From an uncultured Acetatifactor sp. (GTDB taxonomy: Bacteria; Bacillota; Clostridia; Lachnospirales; Lachnospiraceae), in contig CAJUFB010000006.1 in assembly GCA_910585805.1 (NCBI GenBank), forward strand, positions 34,866-98,865: 64,000 bases of DNA. Direction: 5' to 3'. The number at the start of each line of letters is the position of its first letter. The stretch's first letter is position 1. The position numbers and the translations under genes are program-made. Below are positions 36,453-45,915 of this stretch, in pieces. Under the pieces are notes generated by a model that had not been told where the DNA came from, did not search any database, and was given only the letters and a program-made list of their open reading frames with translations.

Positions 36453-36863
36453 ATGGAAAATAATACCTCTACAGAAACAAATGCAAAAGAAGTGGCCCGC
36501 CTGGCCATCCAGGCTCTGCAGGACAAAAAGGCCCAGGATATCCATGTCATTGACATCAGCGAGGTATCTGTTTTTGCCGACTATTTCATCATAGCAGGCG
36601 GTACCAACAAAAATCAGATTCAGGCCCTCTGCGACAATGTGAAAGAAGCTCTTGGAAGAGCCGGATATCCCGAAAAACAGACGGAAGGTTACAATACGGC
36701 AAACTGGATCCTGATAGACTTCGGCGATGTGATCATTCACATTTTTGACAGGGAGAACAGACTGCTTTATGATCTGGAACGTATCTGGAGAGACGGCAGG
36801 CAGGTAGAACTTGGCGAGTTCGAACAGGCTTGCGCGGTCAGCCCCGACGGTGACGGACAATAG
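36453..36863 (+). CDS. rsfS: Ribosome silencing factor RsfS
   Basis: 136 residues (VIDISEVSVFADYFIIAGGTNKNQIQALCDNV ... IHIFDRENRLLYDLERIW). Binds L14 and blocks subunit joining under starvation. Last gene of the obgE-rsfS run; AAGGAG precedes the ATG. Confidence 0.96.
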   Translation: MENNTSTETNAKEVARLAIQALQDKKAQDIHVIDISEVSVFADYFIIAGGTNKNQIQALCDNVKEALGRAGYPEKQTEGYNTANWILIDFGDVIIHIFDRENRLLYDLERIWRDGRQVELGEFEQACAVSPDGDGQ

Positions 36864-36922
36864 GGATGCAGATAAAACTGCAGACAAGGGACAGAAATAA
36901 TACGGATAAGACGCAAATAAGT

Positions 36923-36970
36923 GCCGCATGAAAGAGCTTTGCTTTGTATGACTCTTTCATGCGGCATTTC
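36923..36970. terminator. Bidirectional terminator between rsfS and the DUF378 gene
   Basis: Perfect 14-bp stem GCCGCATGAAAGAG (36923-36936) / 36952-36965. Convergent genes flank it. An additional AT-rich dyad (CAATGGAA / TTCCATTG) lies near 37016-37045. Confidence 0.75.
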
Positions 36971-37050
36971 TTTCATACGTAACACTTCAATCAAATGAAT
37001 TGCTACTACTGGTTTACAATGGAATTCAATTATTTAGTTCCATTGAATTG

Positions 37051-37263
37051 CTAAGCTTCACCTCTGTCGCCAAGGTGCATATAGAAGCTGACCAGATACA
37101 GGCCGCAGAGACCAACGATTGCGTAGACGATCCTGGAAAGCCATGACATATCGCCGAAAATAAACGCAACCAGGTCAAAACGGAAGATTCCGATCAGGGC
37201 CCAGTTAATTGCACCAATTATGGCAATGGTGAGGGCAGTACCATCCAAAAATTTATTTCCCAT
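37051..37263 (-). CDS. DUF378 small membrane protein
   Basis: 70 residues from the ATG preceded by GGAGGG; two membrane helices (ALTIAIIGAINWALIGIF and IVYAIVGLCGLYLVSFYMH) with the conserved GAINWALIG motif of DUF378. Function unknown. The longer open frame upstream lacks a ribosome-binding site. Confidence 0.85.
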   Translation of the reverse strand: MGNKFLDGTALTIAIIGAINWALIGIFRFDLVAFIFGDMSWLSRIVYAIVGLCGLYLVSFYMHLGDRGEA

Positions 37264-37373
37264 TTTTATACCCTCCATGAATCCTTGTAAATGAACTGCA
37301 CGGTAACTTAACCTTCCGGCCCTATTAATATCTGCGAAATTTTTAAATTTATGCATCACATAAAAACAGCTTA

Positions 37374-37991
37374 TCAGCGATAGAAGCGGAATACACCGAA
37401 TACTCTTCCAAGGATCTGACAATCCTCCACAATAATGGGATCCATGGTGTCATTTTCCGGCTGCAGACGGATATGACCGTTTTCGCGATAGAAAGTCTTT
37501 ACCGTAGCAGAATCGTCGATCAGCGCGACTATGATCTCGCCGTTCTGCGCAGTATTGCAGGAATTGACGAAAACTCTGTCCCCGTTGAAGATACCTGCGT
37601 TGATCATGGAATCACCCCGGACATTCAGGATAAAAGATTCTCCTTTGGGAACCACATCTGCCGGAACGGGAAAATATTCCGCAATGTTTTCTTCGGCCAG
37701 AATGGGCTGGCCGGCAGCCACATTTCCGATAACGGGAAGGCTGACCATCTCCGTGCGGACCATCTGGAAGCTGTCATCACAGACTTCGATGGCTCTGGGT
37801 TTGGTGGGGTCCCTTCGGATGTATCCGTTCTTCTCCAGAGATTCCAGATGGGAATGAACCGAAGAGGTGGATTTCAGGCTGACAGTCTCACAGATCTCTC
37901 TGACCGTGGGCGGATAGCCTTTTTTCAGGATCTCTTCCTTTATATAATCAAGAATTTCCTGCTGCTTGGGTGTTATTTTTCCAAATGCCAT
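37374..37991 (-). CDS. lexA: SOS repressor LexA
   Basis: 205 residues. N-terminal winged helix (TPKQQEILDYIKEEI...YPPTVREIC), Ala93-Gly94 autocleavage site in NVAAGQP, catalytic Ser128 in GDSMI and Lys165 in ATVKTFY. Represses DNA-damage genes; RecA filaments trigger self-cleavage. GGAGG lies before the ATG. Candidate operators lie about 155-230 bp upstream. Confidence 0.97.
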   Translation of the reverse strand: MAFGKITPKQQEILDYIKEEILKKGYPPTVREICETVSLKSTSSVHSHLESLEKNGYIRRDPTKPRAIEVCDDSFQMVRTEMVSLPVIGNVAAGQPILAEENIAEYFPVPADVVPKGESFILNVRGDSMINAGIFNGDRVFVNSCNTAQNGEIIVALIDDSATVKTFYRENGHIRLQPENDTMDPIIVEDCQILGRVFGVFRFYR

Positions 37992-38145
37992 AAATTACCT
38001 CCATGAATGCGCATAGTTTCTATGTATCTGTGATATCAGCTGAACCTGGAGATTACCCGGTTCATCCTTTCCGTGAAGTATTTTTTCAATACCTCCGTAG
38101 AATATTTTTATGAGACTTATCATGCGGTCATTTCTGACCGTTATT

Positions 38146-38225
38146 CACAAAACATATATTCTCCATATTCAGTCTACCACATAAAAGCCCAAAAAGCAAA
38201 CATATATTCCAAAAATATGTTCGTA
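38146..38225 (-). promoter_or_regulatory. Xer terminator hairpin and LexA-box-like sites upstream of lexA
   Basis: GAATATATGTTT-type sequences occur twice (38148-38159 and 38200-38211, read on the - strand) and a CGAACATAT half-site once (near 38214-38222). They resemble the Gram-positive LexA consensus GAACNNNNGTTC with one or two mismatches. The upstream pair sits inside a larger stem AAAAGCCC...GGGCTTTT directly after the recombinase stop, so it also fits a terminator. Confidence 0.4.
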
Positions 38226-39287
38226 TCAGGGCTTTTCCCGAAGCCGTACATACTGCGCGGCCCGGCGTCTGCGTTCGTCCGCCTGGGCAGCGTAATGCTT
38301 TCTGGTGGTATTGACGTCTTTATGCCCCAGCACATCCGCCACCAGATAGATATCGCCTGTCTCCTGATATAAGGAAGTCCCGTAGGTACTCCTCAGCTTA
38401 TGGGGCGTGATCTTTTTCAGGGTAGTGACCCGGGACGCGTATTTTTTTACAAGATTTTCCACAGCGCGCACCGTGATACGGCGGTTCTGCAGAGAGAGAA
38501 AGAGCGCGTCTTCGTGTCCTTCCACAGGGATGATATGCTGACGCTCTTCCAGATAGTCAAGAAGCGCGGTCTCCACCTCGTCCCCGAAATAGACGAATGC
38601 CTCGTAACCACCCTTGCGGCGTATCTTGATTCCGCATACATCAAAGTCCACATCGTTGAGATCCAGCCCCACGCATTCCGACACACGGATACCCGTACCC
38701 AGAAGCAGTGTCAGCAATGCCACATCTCTTATTTTCGTCTTCTTATGATACTCCAGTTCCTTTTTAGTGAGCTTGCTCCCATCTTCCACCTGGTCCAGGA
38801 GAATAGCCACCTCGTTCGGCTCCAGACGGATGATCTCTTTATCGTGAAGCTTGGGCATGGAGACCAAAGCGGCAGGATTTGTCTCTATCAATTCGGAACG
38901 ATAGAAATAATTGTAAAAGCTTCGAAGCGCCGCCAGTTTTCTTGACTTTCCCCGCTCGTCATTGGTGATATCCCGCCCGTCCTTCTGATACAGGGACATG
39001 TATTCCAGATATTCTTCTATATCGATCCGGGTCAGCTGGTCCAGAATGGACAGCGGAAAATCTCCGATCTCCATTTTGGAACAGACGGGATTCCGTTCAT
39101 GAATATACTCAAAGAAAAGCCGGATATCGTAGGCATAGGCCAGCCTGGTCCGCGCGGAGGTATACTCTTCAATGCCCCGGAAAAAAGTCTTGCAGAAAGC
39201 GGGCAGCGTCTCCAGCACAGCTCTCATTTTCAGGATATTCTGTTTATTCTGTTCATCATGATAGTTATTCTTTTTTGCTGCAGCCAT
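38226..39287 (-). CDS. XerC/XerD-type tyrosine recombinase
   Basis: 353 residues from the ATG that overlaps the ttcA stop (TAATG). N-terminal SAM-like core-binding domain and catalytic domain with Arg (LLGTGIRVSECVGL), HKLRST, LGHKD and the nucleophile Tyr in TTRKHYA. Candidate for chromosome-dimer resolution or a related recombination role. It is coupled to ttcA rather than to a mobile element. Being the only tyrosine recombinase in view, it is a candidate helper for the integrase-less prophage 6 kb away (inference). Confidence 0.92.
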   Translation of the reverse strand: MAAAKKNNYHDEQNKQNILKMRAVLETLPAFCKTFFRGIEEYTSARTRLAYAYDIRLFFEYIHERNPVCSKMEIGDFPLSILDQLTRIDIEEYLEYMSLYQKDGRDITNDERGKSRKLAALRSFYNYFYRSELIETNPAALVSMPKLHDKEIIRLEPNEVAILLDQVEDGSKLTKKELEYHKKTKIRDVALLTLLLGTGIRVSECVGLDLNDVDFDVCGIKIRRKGGYEAFVYFGDEVETALLDYLEERQHIIPVEGHEDALFLSLQNRRITVRAVENLVKKYASRVTTLKKITPHKLRSTYGTSLYQETGDIYLVADVLGHKDVNTTRKHYAAQADERRRRAAQYVRLREKP

Positions 39288-40003
39288 TATAATGTCCAAC
39301 CTTTCATATTACTCCTTTGGATCGCGGTAAACATCCTCTCTTTTACGCCGGGATTCTCCAGGTTCAGCCTGCGGAGCAGATCTTTGACATATTCCCGTTT
39401 GGTATGTCCGTCTGCGGGACATGGGCTTTTAACCACGGGAACCTGATTTTTATTTACGAATCCAATGACATCGGCTTCTTTCATGTACATAAGAGGTCTG
39501 ATCACGGTAAGTTCCGTTCTGTCCAGATAGGTTACCGGCGCAAAGGTGTGAAAACGCCCCTCAAAGATCAGGGACATCAGCATGGTCTCCACCACATCAT
39601 CCTTGTGGTGGGCATAGGCCACCTTGTTGCAGCCAACGGCTTTGATGGCCTGATTCAGGGCGCCTTTCCGCATCTTGGCGCAGAGAGAACAGGGATTTTC
39701 TTCCCTGCGGTCCTCGAAGATGATCTTTGCGATATCCGTCTCCACGACAGTGTATTCCACTTCCAGTTCCCGGCACAGTTCCTTGATCTTGTCTAGATTC
39801 AGATTCCGGAAGCCAAGGTCCACAGTCACTGCATGTATCTCGAATTTCTCAGGATAAAACCGCTTCAGGGCATGAAGGGCATACAGAAGTGTAAGACTGT
39901 CTTTGCCGCCGGAGATGCCGATGGCAATCTTGTCCCCGTCTTCTATCATTTTATGATCATCCACAGCTTTCCTCACATAGCTTAGTACCTGCTGAAGCTT
40001 CAT
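39287..40003 (-). CDS. ttcA: TtcA-type tRNA 2-thiocytidine synthetase
   Basis: 238 residues. PP-loop GISGGKDSLTLLYAL, the CxxC pair in NPCSLCAKMRKG and a late Cys in KSPCPADGHTKRE, as in TtcA/TtuA group proteins. Uses ATP to thiolate tRNA C32 via an Fe-S cluster; the exact tRNA position is inferred from family. Confidence 0.9.
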   Translation of the reverse strand: MKLQQVLSYVRKAVDDHKMIEDGDKIAIGISGGKDSLTLLYALHALKRFYPEKFEIHAVTVDLGFRNLNLDKIKELCRELEVEYTVVETDIAKIIFEDRREENPCSLCAKMRKGALNQAIKAVGCNKVAYAHHKDDVVETMLMSLIFEGRFHTFAPVTYLDRTELTVIRPLMYMKEADVIGFVNKNQVPVVKSPCPADGHTKREYVKDLLRRLNLENPGVKERMFTAIQRSNMKGWTL

Positions 40004-40292
40004 GATTTCGTAAGTCCTTTCTATTTCATTTCAATTTCTGATGGCGAAGCGGCATTTTCTTTTCCGCGGCCAGAATCTCAGATTCCGGCCGTGCAGAATG
40101 TCCGTTAACGCTTCGACTAATATCATTTTAGTATTTTTCGGCGATAAAGACAATAGACAATTATATTTTCTTCGCGGATGGATATAATGGAAAGAGAGCA
40201 ATGAATCAGCTTACAGGATGGAAGAAATCGGATGAGCTAACAGGATGGATAACAGGATGGAAGAAAGACCTTCCATGGAAAGGAGCATGAAA

Positions 40293-40898
40293 ATGGAATT
40301 TTTGAAAAGTAATACAAAGGACAACCTGATGCGGGCTTTCGCCGGAGAAAGCCAGGCCAGAAACAGATATACCTTTGCGGCATCTCAGGCCAGTAAGAGC
40401 GGGCTGCAGGTGATCAGCGCCATTTTTGCATTCACGGCTTCACAGGAAAAAGAGCATGCGGAGATTTTCTACAACCATCTGCAGGAAATGGCAGGAAATA
40501 CAATCTTTATAGACGGCGGATATCCGGTGGATATTTCAGATAATGTAGCGGATTTACTGGCGAAAGCACAGCACAATGAGTATGAGGAGCATGACTCTGT
40601 CTACAAATCCTTCGGGGAAACAGCCAGACAGGAAGGCTTTGACCAGATCGCATCTTCCTTTCTGCAGATTGCGGAGATTGAAAAGGTGCACGGAGACCGC
40701 TTTGGCAGATATGCTCAGCTGATCCGGGAGGGAAAGCTTTTCGTATCAGATGTGGAAGAGGAGTGGATGTGCCTGAACTGTGGTTTTGTGTATAAAGGAA
40801 AGGCGGCTCCGGCGGTCTGTCCTGTGTGCAGGCATGACAGAGGCTATTTTATCCGGTTTGAACTGGCGCCCTATGAAGGATTCAGAAAAAAAAGCTAA
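40293..40898 (+). CDS. Rubrerythrin
   Basis: 201 residues from ATG 40293, 7 nt after AAAGGAG. N-terminal ferritin-like di-iron domain (AGESQARNRYTFAA, EKEHAEIFYNHL, EIEKVHGDRF) and C-terminal rubredoxin Fe(SCys)4 site (WMCLNCGFVY, CPVCRHDRGYF). It reduces peroxide in anaerobes. A TATAAT at 40183-40188 is a probable -10. The leader has three copies of ACAGGATGGA. Confidence 0.95.
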   Translation: MEFLKSNTKDNLMRAFAGESQARNRYTFAASQASKSGLQVISAIFAFTASQEKEHAEIFYNHLQEMAGNTIFIDGGYPVDISDNVADLLAKAQHNEYEEHDSVYKSFGETARQEGFDQIASSFLQIAEIEKVHGDRFGRYAQLIREGKLFVSDVEEEWMCLNCGFVYKGKAAPAVCPVCRHDRGYFIRFELAPYEGFRKKS

Positions 40899-40939
40899 AT
40901 TTTGCGCTTTCTGACATTCTTCAGCAAAAATTTAGAAAA
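40895..40939 (+). terminator. Terminator overlapping the rubrerythrin stop
   Basis: CTAAATTTTGC (40895-40905) / GCAAAAATTTAG (40924-40935), AT-rich stem without a long T-run. Confidence 0.45.
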
Positions 40940-40984
40940 TCCTACTTGTTAAGTGGCGCTTTAGATAGTATTATAAATACAGGA

Positions 40985-41110
40985 ACATTTTGAGGCTGTA
41001 AGGAAGTGTTGCCCTGAGGAACTGCTGTGAAAGCTCTCTCTGATGAGCGCTGTTTCATGGCAGTTCCCCAGAGTATGAAATTGGGGACATTTCCCTTCCT
41101 GCGAGTATTC
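40985..41110. repeat. Large imperfect inverted repeat in the rubrerythrin/AI-2E intergenic region
   Basis: AAGGAAGTGTTGCCC...GAGGAACTGCTGTGAAA pairs with TTTCATGGCAGTTCC...GGGGACATTTCCCTTCCT. The start resembles GTAAGGAAGTGTC beside repeat copy 1 at 35113, so it may be a relative of the same repeat family. The 568-bp gap (40899-41466) contains no gene I can support. Confidence 0.45.
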
Positions 41111-41281
41111 CGGAAATGAATTTTCATTTTTGCGTTAGTCAGCATATGTGTTTGTGCGGCCCGAAAGTGCCATAAACTCGGCATCCTGATATAACCAAAA
41201 CCCGGAAACCAACACGGTTATTGACTAACACCTACATTTTTTATACTGCATATCTATGAAATCTGCAGTATACTGCAATCA

Positions 41282-41335
41282 GGAATTGTCGGAAAATAAC
41301 TGCTGCAATTGCTTCAGGCAAAAGCCCGGAAATAT
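41282..41335. repeat. Palindromic interspersed repeat, copy 2
   Basis: Starts GGAATTGTCGGAAAATAAC and is about 80% identical to the reverse complement of 35156-35209. A separate 9-bp dyad TATACTGCA / TGCAGTATA (41242-41250 / 41264-41272) precedes it. Confidence 0.6.
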
Positions 41336-41466
41336 AGTGGCTTTAAGACTGCCAGCTATTATAGGCTATCCCGGGGAGATGGGTAAATTCCCGGCAGAAT
41401 TCCCGGCGGTCTTGAGATAATTACCATAAACTCATAACAAAACACGCATAAGGGAAGGGATATTTC

Positions 41467-42789
41467 ATGAAATTCAAACTAAATAACCGTTACGTCCGCT
41501 GGGGCATAACGGCATTTCTGGTGATTGCTGCTTCCATCACTTTTTACTATCTTATATTTCACAGTTCCAATATCACGGATAAGATCAGTGCCGCCATGGG
41601 AATCCTTTTGCCGGTAGTATTTGGGCTGGTCACCGCATACCTGCTGACGCCGATACTGAATTTCATGGAGGGAAGAGTCCTGGTTCCCATTTGCGAAAAA
41701 TGCGGGATCAAGGCTACAAAGCAGCGTAAAAAGGCGATCCGGGGAATCGGGATCCTGGTGACGGCCTTTCTGTTTGTGGCGCTGATCTATGGTCTGATTT
41801 CCATGCTGATCTCCCAGATCGTGCCCAGTGTACAGGGGATCATTGCCAATTTCGATTCCTATATCAGCAATGTCAGTCAGTGGATTAATCAGGTACTGGA
41901 TGATAATCCTGAATTCGGAGACTATGTATCCAGGACTCTGGATAAGTTTTCCGAACAGATGGAAGACTGGCTGAACCATATGATCCCGGGTACCGCCACT
42001 CTGATCAAAACGGTTTCCCTGAGTTTTATCAATGTGCTGGATGTTCTGTGGGATTTTGTGATCGGATTCATTATTTCCATTTATGTTCTGGCCAGTAAGG
42101 AACATTTCGCAGGGCAGGCGAAAAAGCTGGCCTATGCAATGTTTGAGAAGGAGACGGCCAACAAGGTTATCCGCAATTTCAGATTTACCCACAGGACCTT
42201 TATCGGATTTTTGAGCGGAAAACTGGTTGATTCCCTGATTATCGGCATACTGTGTTTTATCGGCACCTCGCTTATGAAGACACCTTATGCCATACTGATC
42301 AGTCTGATCATAGGGGTAACCAATATCATACCGTTTTTCGGTCCTTTTCTGGGGGCGATTCCAAGCGCCATACTGATCTTTGTAGTGGATCCCATGCATC
42401 CGCTGAACTGTGTCTATTTTGCGCTGTTTGTACTGGCGCTTCAGCAGTTCGACGGCAATATCCTTGGACCGAAGATTCTGGGAAGCTCCACGGGACTCAC
42501 CGGCTTCTGGGTGATCTTCTCCATCACATTTTTCGGAGGATTGTTTGGAGTCGTCGGAATGATCGTAGGAGTACCCATATTTGCAATCTTTTATGCCGCT
42601 GTTCGGGCGATTGTCAGCGCCATGCTGGAGAATAAGGACCTTCCTACCGAAACCGCTCAGTATGAGAATATAGATTACATAGATAAAGCCGGATTCCATG
42701 AGACAATTCCCAAAGCGAAAAGGTCTCATGGAAATCAGAAGAATATTCCGGAAGAAACATCCGATAAAGAGGAGGATACGACAAAATGA
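41467..42789 (+). CDS. AI-2E family transporter
   Basis: 440 residues, about eight membrane helices with the AI-2E arrangement: paired N-terminal helices, a long central amphipathic region (residues 125-175), and the conserved SLIIGVTNIIPFFGPFLGAIP and LGPKILGSSTGL. Family members transport AI-2 or act as Na+(Li+)/H+ antiporters; the substrate is not evident. The C-terminal 50 residues are polar. Overlaps dtd (ATGA). Confidence 0.9.
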   Translation: MKFKLNNRYVRWGITAFLVIAASITFYYLIFHSSNITDKISAAMGILLPVVFGLVTAYLLTPILNFMEGRVLVPICEKCGIKATKQRKKAIRGIGILVTAFLFVALIYGLISMLISQIVPSVQGIIANFDSYISNVSQWINQVLDDNPEFGDYVSRTLDKFSEQMEDWLNHMIPGTATLIKTVSLSFINVLDVLWDFVIGFIISIYVLASKEHFAGQAKKLAYAMFEKETANKVIRNFRFTHRTFIGFLSGKLVDSLIIGILCFIGTSLMKTPYAILISLIIGVTNIIPFFGPFLGAIPSAILIFVVDPMHPLNCVYFALFVLALQQFDGNILGPKILGSSTGLTGFWVIFSITFFGGLFGVVGMIVGVPIFAIFYAAVRAIVSAMLENKDLPTETAQYENIDYIDKAGFHETIPKAKRSHGNQKNIPEETSDKEEDTTK

Positions 42790-43313
42790 GATTTCTGGTT
42801 CAGAGAGTTTCCAGAGCTGCCGTAACTGTGGAAGGAAAGACAGTAGGTGAGATCGGCAAAGGTTTTCTGGTACTTGTAGGCATTTCAAAGTCTGATATCA
42901 CGGAAGCTTCCGAAACGGAACCTGAAACACCTTTCCCGGATAGATCTTCCATGGAAATCGCAGAGAAAATGACCCGGAAACTGCTTGGCTTGAGAATATT
43001 CGAGGACGAAAACGGCAAGACAAACCTTGACCTGAAATCAGTTGAAGGTTCTCTGCTGATGATTTCCCAGTTCACTCTGTATGCGGACTGCCGTAAGGGA
43101 AACAGGCCTTCTTTTACCAATGCCGGAGATCCGGAAAAAGCCTGTCTGCTTTACCGGGCTGTCATCGAGCTCTGCAGACAGGAGATGGCAAAAGGAGATC
43201 CCGGTTTCTCCGGCAGGGTAGAAGAGGGGATCTTCGGTGCGGATATGAAAGTGGAGCTGGTTAACGACGGTCCATTTACGGTTCTTCTGGATTCGGATGA
43301 AATTATGCGCTGA
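42786..43313 (+). CDS. dtd: D-aminoacyl-tRNA deacylase
   Basis: 175 residues; Dtd is usually about 150. RFLVQRVSRAAVTVEG, the catalytic SQFTLYADCRKGNRPSF and the GA(D)M-type C-terminal segment are intact. The extra length is an acidic insertion at residues 38-60 (DITEASETEPETPF). It removes D-amino acids and Gly mischarged on tRNA. Confidence 0.95.
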   Translation: MRFLVQRVSRAAVTVEGKTVGEIGKGFLVLVGISKSDITEASETEPETPFPDRSSMEIAEKMTRKLLGLRIFEDENGKTNLDLKSVEGSLLMISQFTLYADCRKGNRPSFTNAGDPEKACLLYRAVIELCRQEMAKGDPGFSGRVEEGIFGADMKVELVNDGPFTVLLDSDEIMR

Positions 43314-43589
43314 ACGTGCATTTTCTGATACTTTCTGACACTGTAATATTCTGAATATTTAATTGTTTTCGCAGAAATTACATGATAAGATATGACTATA
43401 TTCCGGAATATAGAATTTTTCGGATCGTCATATCCTATGATGACAAGATCCTGGCATACAATTGCATCTCAATCCTGTTTCAAATTATGTTCCCGGGGAA
43501 AAATACGGGAAAAGTCCTGTAAACTACAGATACTACCGGAAAAGCCCTGTAATCTTCAAAAATTTTACAGAGAAAGGAGTGTGTTTCCG

Positions 43590-43742
43590 ATGTGGGAAGA
43601 ATTGGGAATCAGCGCCGGAACAGCCATCATTGTACTGATCACCTTTTATTTTATCATAAAATGGGCGGTCAGGAACGGGATCAAAGAAGCTGTTCGGCAA
43701 ATGCACGAAGAAGATTTTAAAAAAGATATAAAAGAAGGGTAA
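43590..43742 (+). CDS. Small single-helix membrane protein upstream of flotillin
   Basis: 50 residues from the ATG after AAAGGAG: one membrane helix (AGTAIIVLITFYFIIKWAV) and a charged tail. Such short proteins recur beside flotillin genes in Lachnospiraceae; partner function is inferred from location only. Confidence 0.6.
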   Translation: MWEELGISAGTAIIVLITFYFIIKWAVRNGIKEAVRQMHEEDFKKDIKEG

Positions 43743-43829
43743 AGAAGTTTTGTTTCGGAAGAAAATTCGTTTTGAAAAATGAATTTCCAAGAATTAATAA
43801 TCTAAAAACAAAAGCAGGAGGGCAGAGAT

Positions 43830-45347
43830 ATGATGAACGAAAACCATGAAGCAGGGTTATGGACATTGGCAATGGCGAAGACAGGAAATTTTTTGATCCC
43901 GGTCCCTGTGATCATCGCGGGTATCGTATTGGTACTGTTGATCCTGATCCTGATATCGGGATATGTAAAGGCATCTCCTGACACGGCAGTGATCATATCG
44001 GGATTACGAAAAAAGCCCAAGGTACTGATCGGAAAAGCAGGAATCAAGATCCCTTTTCTGGAGCGAAAGGATGAACTGAACCTGCAGCTGATCCCCATCG
44101 ATGTAAAGACTTCCAACGCCGTACCTACAGCAGATTACATAAACATCAATGTAGACGCAACCGTGAACGTCAAGATCAGTGACAATGAGGAACGCCTGAA
44201 ACTGGCTGCTCAGAACTTTCTGAATAAAAATGCGGAATACATAGGCCGTGTGGCAAGGGAAGTTCTGGAAGGCAATGTCCGTGAAATCGTCGGAAAAATG
44301 GCTTTGGAGGAAATGGTTTCCGACCGGCAGAAATTCGCCCTGTTGGTGAAAGAAAATTCAGAACCGGATCTGGCGTCCATGGGACTTGACATTATCAGTT
44401 TCAATGTACAGAATTTCGTGGACGGAAACGGCGTCATAGAAAACCTCGGTGTGGACAATATCGTAAAGATTCAGAAAAATGCCGCCATATCCCGTGCCGA
44501 AAGCGAAAAGGAGATTGCCAAGGCGCAGGCGAACGCCAAACGGGAAGCCAATGAAGCAGAAGTAAATGCCGCTTCCGAGATTGCCAGGAAGCAGAACGAA
44601 CTGGCCATCCGCAAAGCCGAATTAAAGCGGGAGGCTGATATCAAGCAGGCGGAAGCAGATGCCGCATACCGTATCCAGGAAGAAGAGCAGCGCAAGACAG
44701 TAGAGGTTACCACCGCAAACGCCAATATCGCAAAACAGGAAAAGGAAATCCTTCTGAAACAGCGCGAAGCCGAGGTCATGGAACAGGCTCTGGACGCCCA
44801 GGTGAAAAAGAAGGCGGAAGCGGACAAATTCGCAAAACAGCAGCTGGCAGATGCCGCGCTTTATGAACGCCAGCGCGAAGCCGAGGCAAAGCAGTTTGAG
44901 ACAGAAAAAGAAGCCCAGGCAATGAAAGCCCAGGCGGAAGCAAAACGCTATACCATGGAGCAGGAAGCAAACGGTATCCGCACCAGAGGTCTTGCCGAAG
45001 CCGAAGCAATTCGTGCAAAAGCTGTAGCCGAAGCCGAAGGTATCGAGAAAAAAGCGGAAGCCATGGCTAAGATGGGTGAGGCTGCCGTGCTGGAAATGTA
45101 CTTTAAGTCCTTGCCTGAGGTAGTCAAAAATGCCGCAGAGCCGCTGTCCAACGTGGATAAGATCACCATGTACGGTGACGGAAATTCGGCCAAATTAATG
45201 AAAGATGTGATGGGAACCGTAGTTCAGATCACAGACGGCCTCAAGGAATCCACAGGAGTTGATCTGCAGGCAGTTTTGTCAGGATTTCTGGCAGGAAAAG
45301 TTGCAACCACATCCAGTTCCAAAAACACTGACGAAACTGCAAACTAA
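43830..45347 (+). CDS. Flotillin-like protein (SPFH/Band 7)
   Basis: 505 residues. N-terminal membrane segment (IIAGIVLVLLILILISGYV), SPFH domain (residues 45-215) and a long Glu/Ala-rich coiled coil (KAEAEA..., 230-430) with a C-terminal tail. Scaffolds functional membrane microdomains. Length and layout match YuaG/FloT rather than FloA. AGGAGGGC upstream. Confidence 0.93.
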   Translation: MMNENHEAGLWTLAMAKTGNFLIPVPVIIAGIVLVLLILILISGYVKASPDTAVIISGLRKKPKVLIGKAGIKIPFLERKDELNLQLIPIDVKTSNAVPTADYININVDATVNVKISDNEERLKLAAQNFLNKNAEYIGRVAREVLEGNVREIVGKMALEEMVSDRQKFALLVKENSEPDLASMGLDIISFNVQNFVDGNGVIENLGVDNIVKIQKNAAISRAESEKEIAKAQANAKREANEAEVNAASEIARKQNELAIRKAELKREADIKQAEADAAYRIQEEEQRKTVEVTTANANIAKQEKEILLKQREAEVMEQALDAQVKKKAEADKFAKQQLADAALYERQREAEAKQFETEKEAQAMKAQAEAKRYTMEQEANGIRTRGLAEAEAIRAKAVAEAEGIEKKAEAMAKMGEAAVLEMYFKSLPEVVKNAAEPLSNVDKITMYGDGNSAKLMKDVMGTVVQITDGLKESTGVDLQAVLSGFLAGKVATTSSSKNTDETAN

Positions 45348-45388
45348 GCAGCTACCAATAACCAACTAAATAAATTACCACTCATGAA

Positions 45389-45490
45389 GACAAATAGCCT
45401 GGCGGGTGCTTTGCCGCCGTAACAAGAAAAGAAGAAGCCCCGAACCGTGTTACCGCACAGTTCGGGGTTTCATTCTTGACCAAATGGAAT
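45389..45490 (+). terminator. Flotillin terminator, first copy of a 100-bp direct repeat
   Basis: Contains a small GGCGG/CCGCC hairpin and a strong terminator (left arm 45435-45449, right arm 45456-45470). About 80% identical over 100 bp to 52655-52758 in the prophage, including the codons around the TAG that end the phage peptide gene. No complete peptide frame remains here. Confidence 0.8.
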
Positions 45491-45571
45491 TCCTCACATA
45501 GGTTTTCCTGACCTGAACCGGGAGTAAAAACAGGGGGGTTGTAAATACGTTATCAAGTTGTCAAATTCCAG

Positions 45572-45606
45572 AACTATTCGTTAAAGTTTTCTTATCATGA
45601 ATAGTT
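45572..45606. other. Candidate attachment site, left copy
   Basis: AACTATTCG, 17-bp spacer including TTAAAGTTTTCTT, then TGAATAGTT. Nearly identical to 53868-53901 in the same orientation. It lies downstream of the last phage gene, so a shared terminator hairpin is the alternative explanation. Confidence 0.55.
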
Positions 45607-45663
45607 ACCTTATACTTTTCATATTATCTCCAATATACCACATGTCAAGAGCAGTAGCAAGGA

Positions 45664-45915
45664 TTATTCGACTATAATCTGCAGCATTCCGTCACATGTA
45701 ATGACACTGGAGATAACTTTCAGATCACCATAGCGCTTTATGATCTTATAAGGATTGCCACCACCAAGATAGTCTATCCTGCGACCGGGAAGACGGCGGC
45801 AGACCACGATGTGAGTGAACTCCCCAAACATCATGGAAGCAAGCGCAAAAGACAATGTATTATTTTTATCGTACTGACTGTAATCATAATCAGAATTCTG
45901 TCTACCATTCCTCAT
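45664..45915 (-). CDS. Phage hypothetical protein after rep
   Basis: 83 residues from the ATG 6 nt after AGGAG, overlapping the end of the replication gene by 14 bp. Polar N-terminus and a beta-rich C-terminal half (FTHIVVCRRLPGRRIDYLG...). No family recognised. Last gene of the phage operon. Confidence 0.6.
   Translation of the reverse strand: MRNGRQNSDYDYSQYDKNNTLSFALASMMFGEFTHIVVCRRLPGRRIDYLGGGNPYKIIKRYGDLKVISSVITCDGMLQIIVE

Noticed and set aside
38226..39287. Recombinase read as the phage integrase
   Set aside because: It lies 6 kb outside the element, is translationally coupled to ttcA and upstream of lexA, so it is a core gene; any help to the phage would be in trans.
41479..42888. 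469-codon - strand frame opposite the AI-2E transporter gene
   Set aside because: Antisense shadow: the + strand gene has conserved membrane motifs, a proper start and coupling to dtd.
45572..45606. dif site for XerCD
   Set aside because: The 34/35-bp palindrome has no resemblance to the Firmicutes dif consensus; kept as an element-specific candidate site only.
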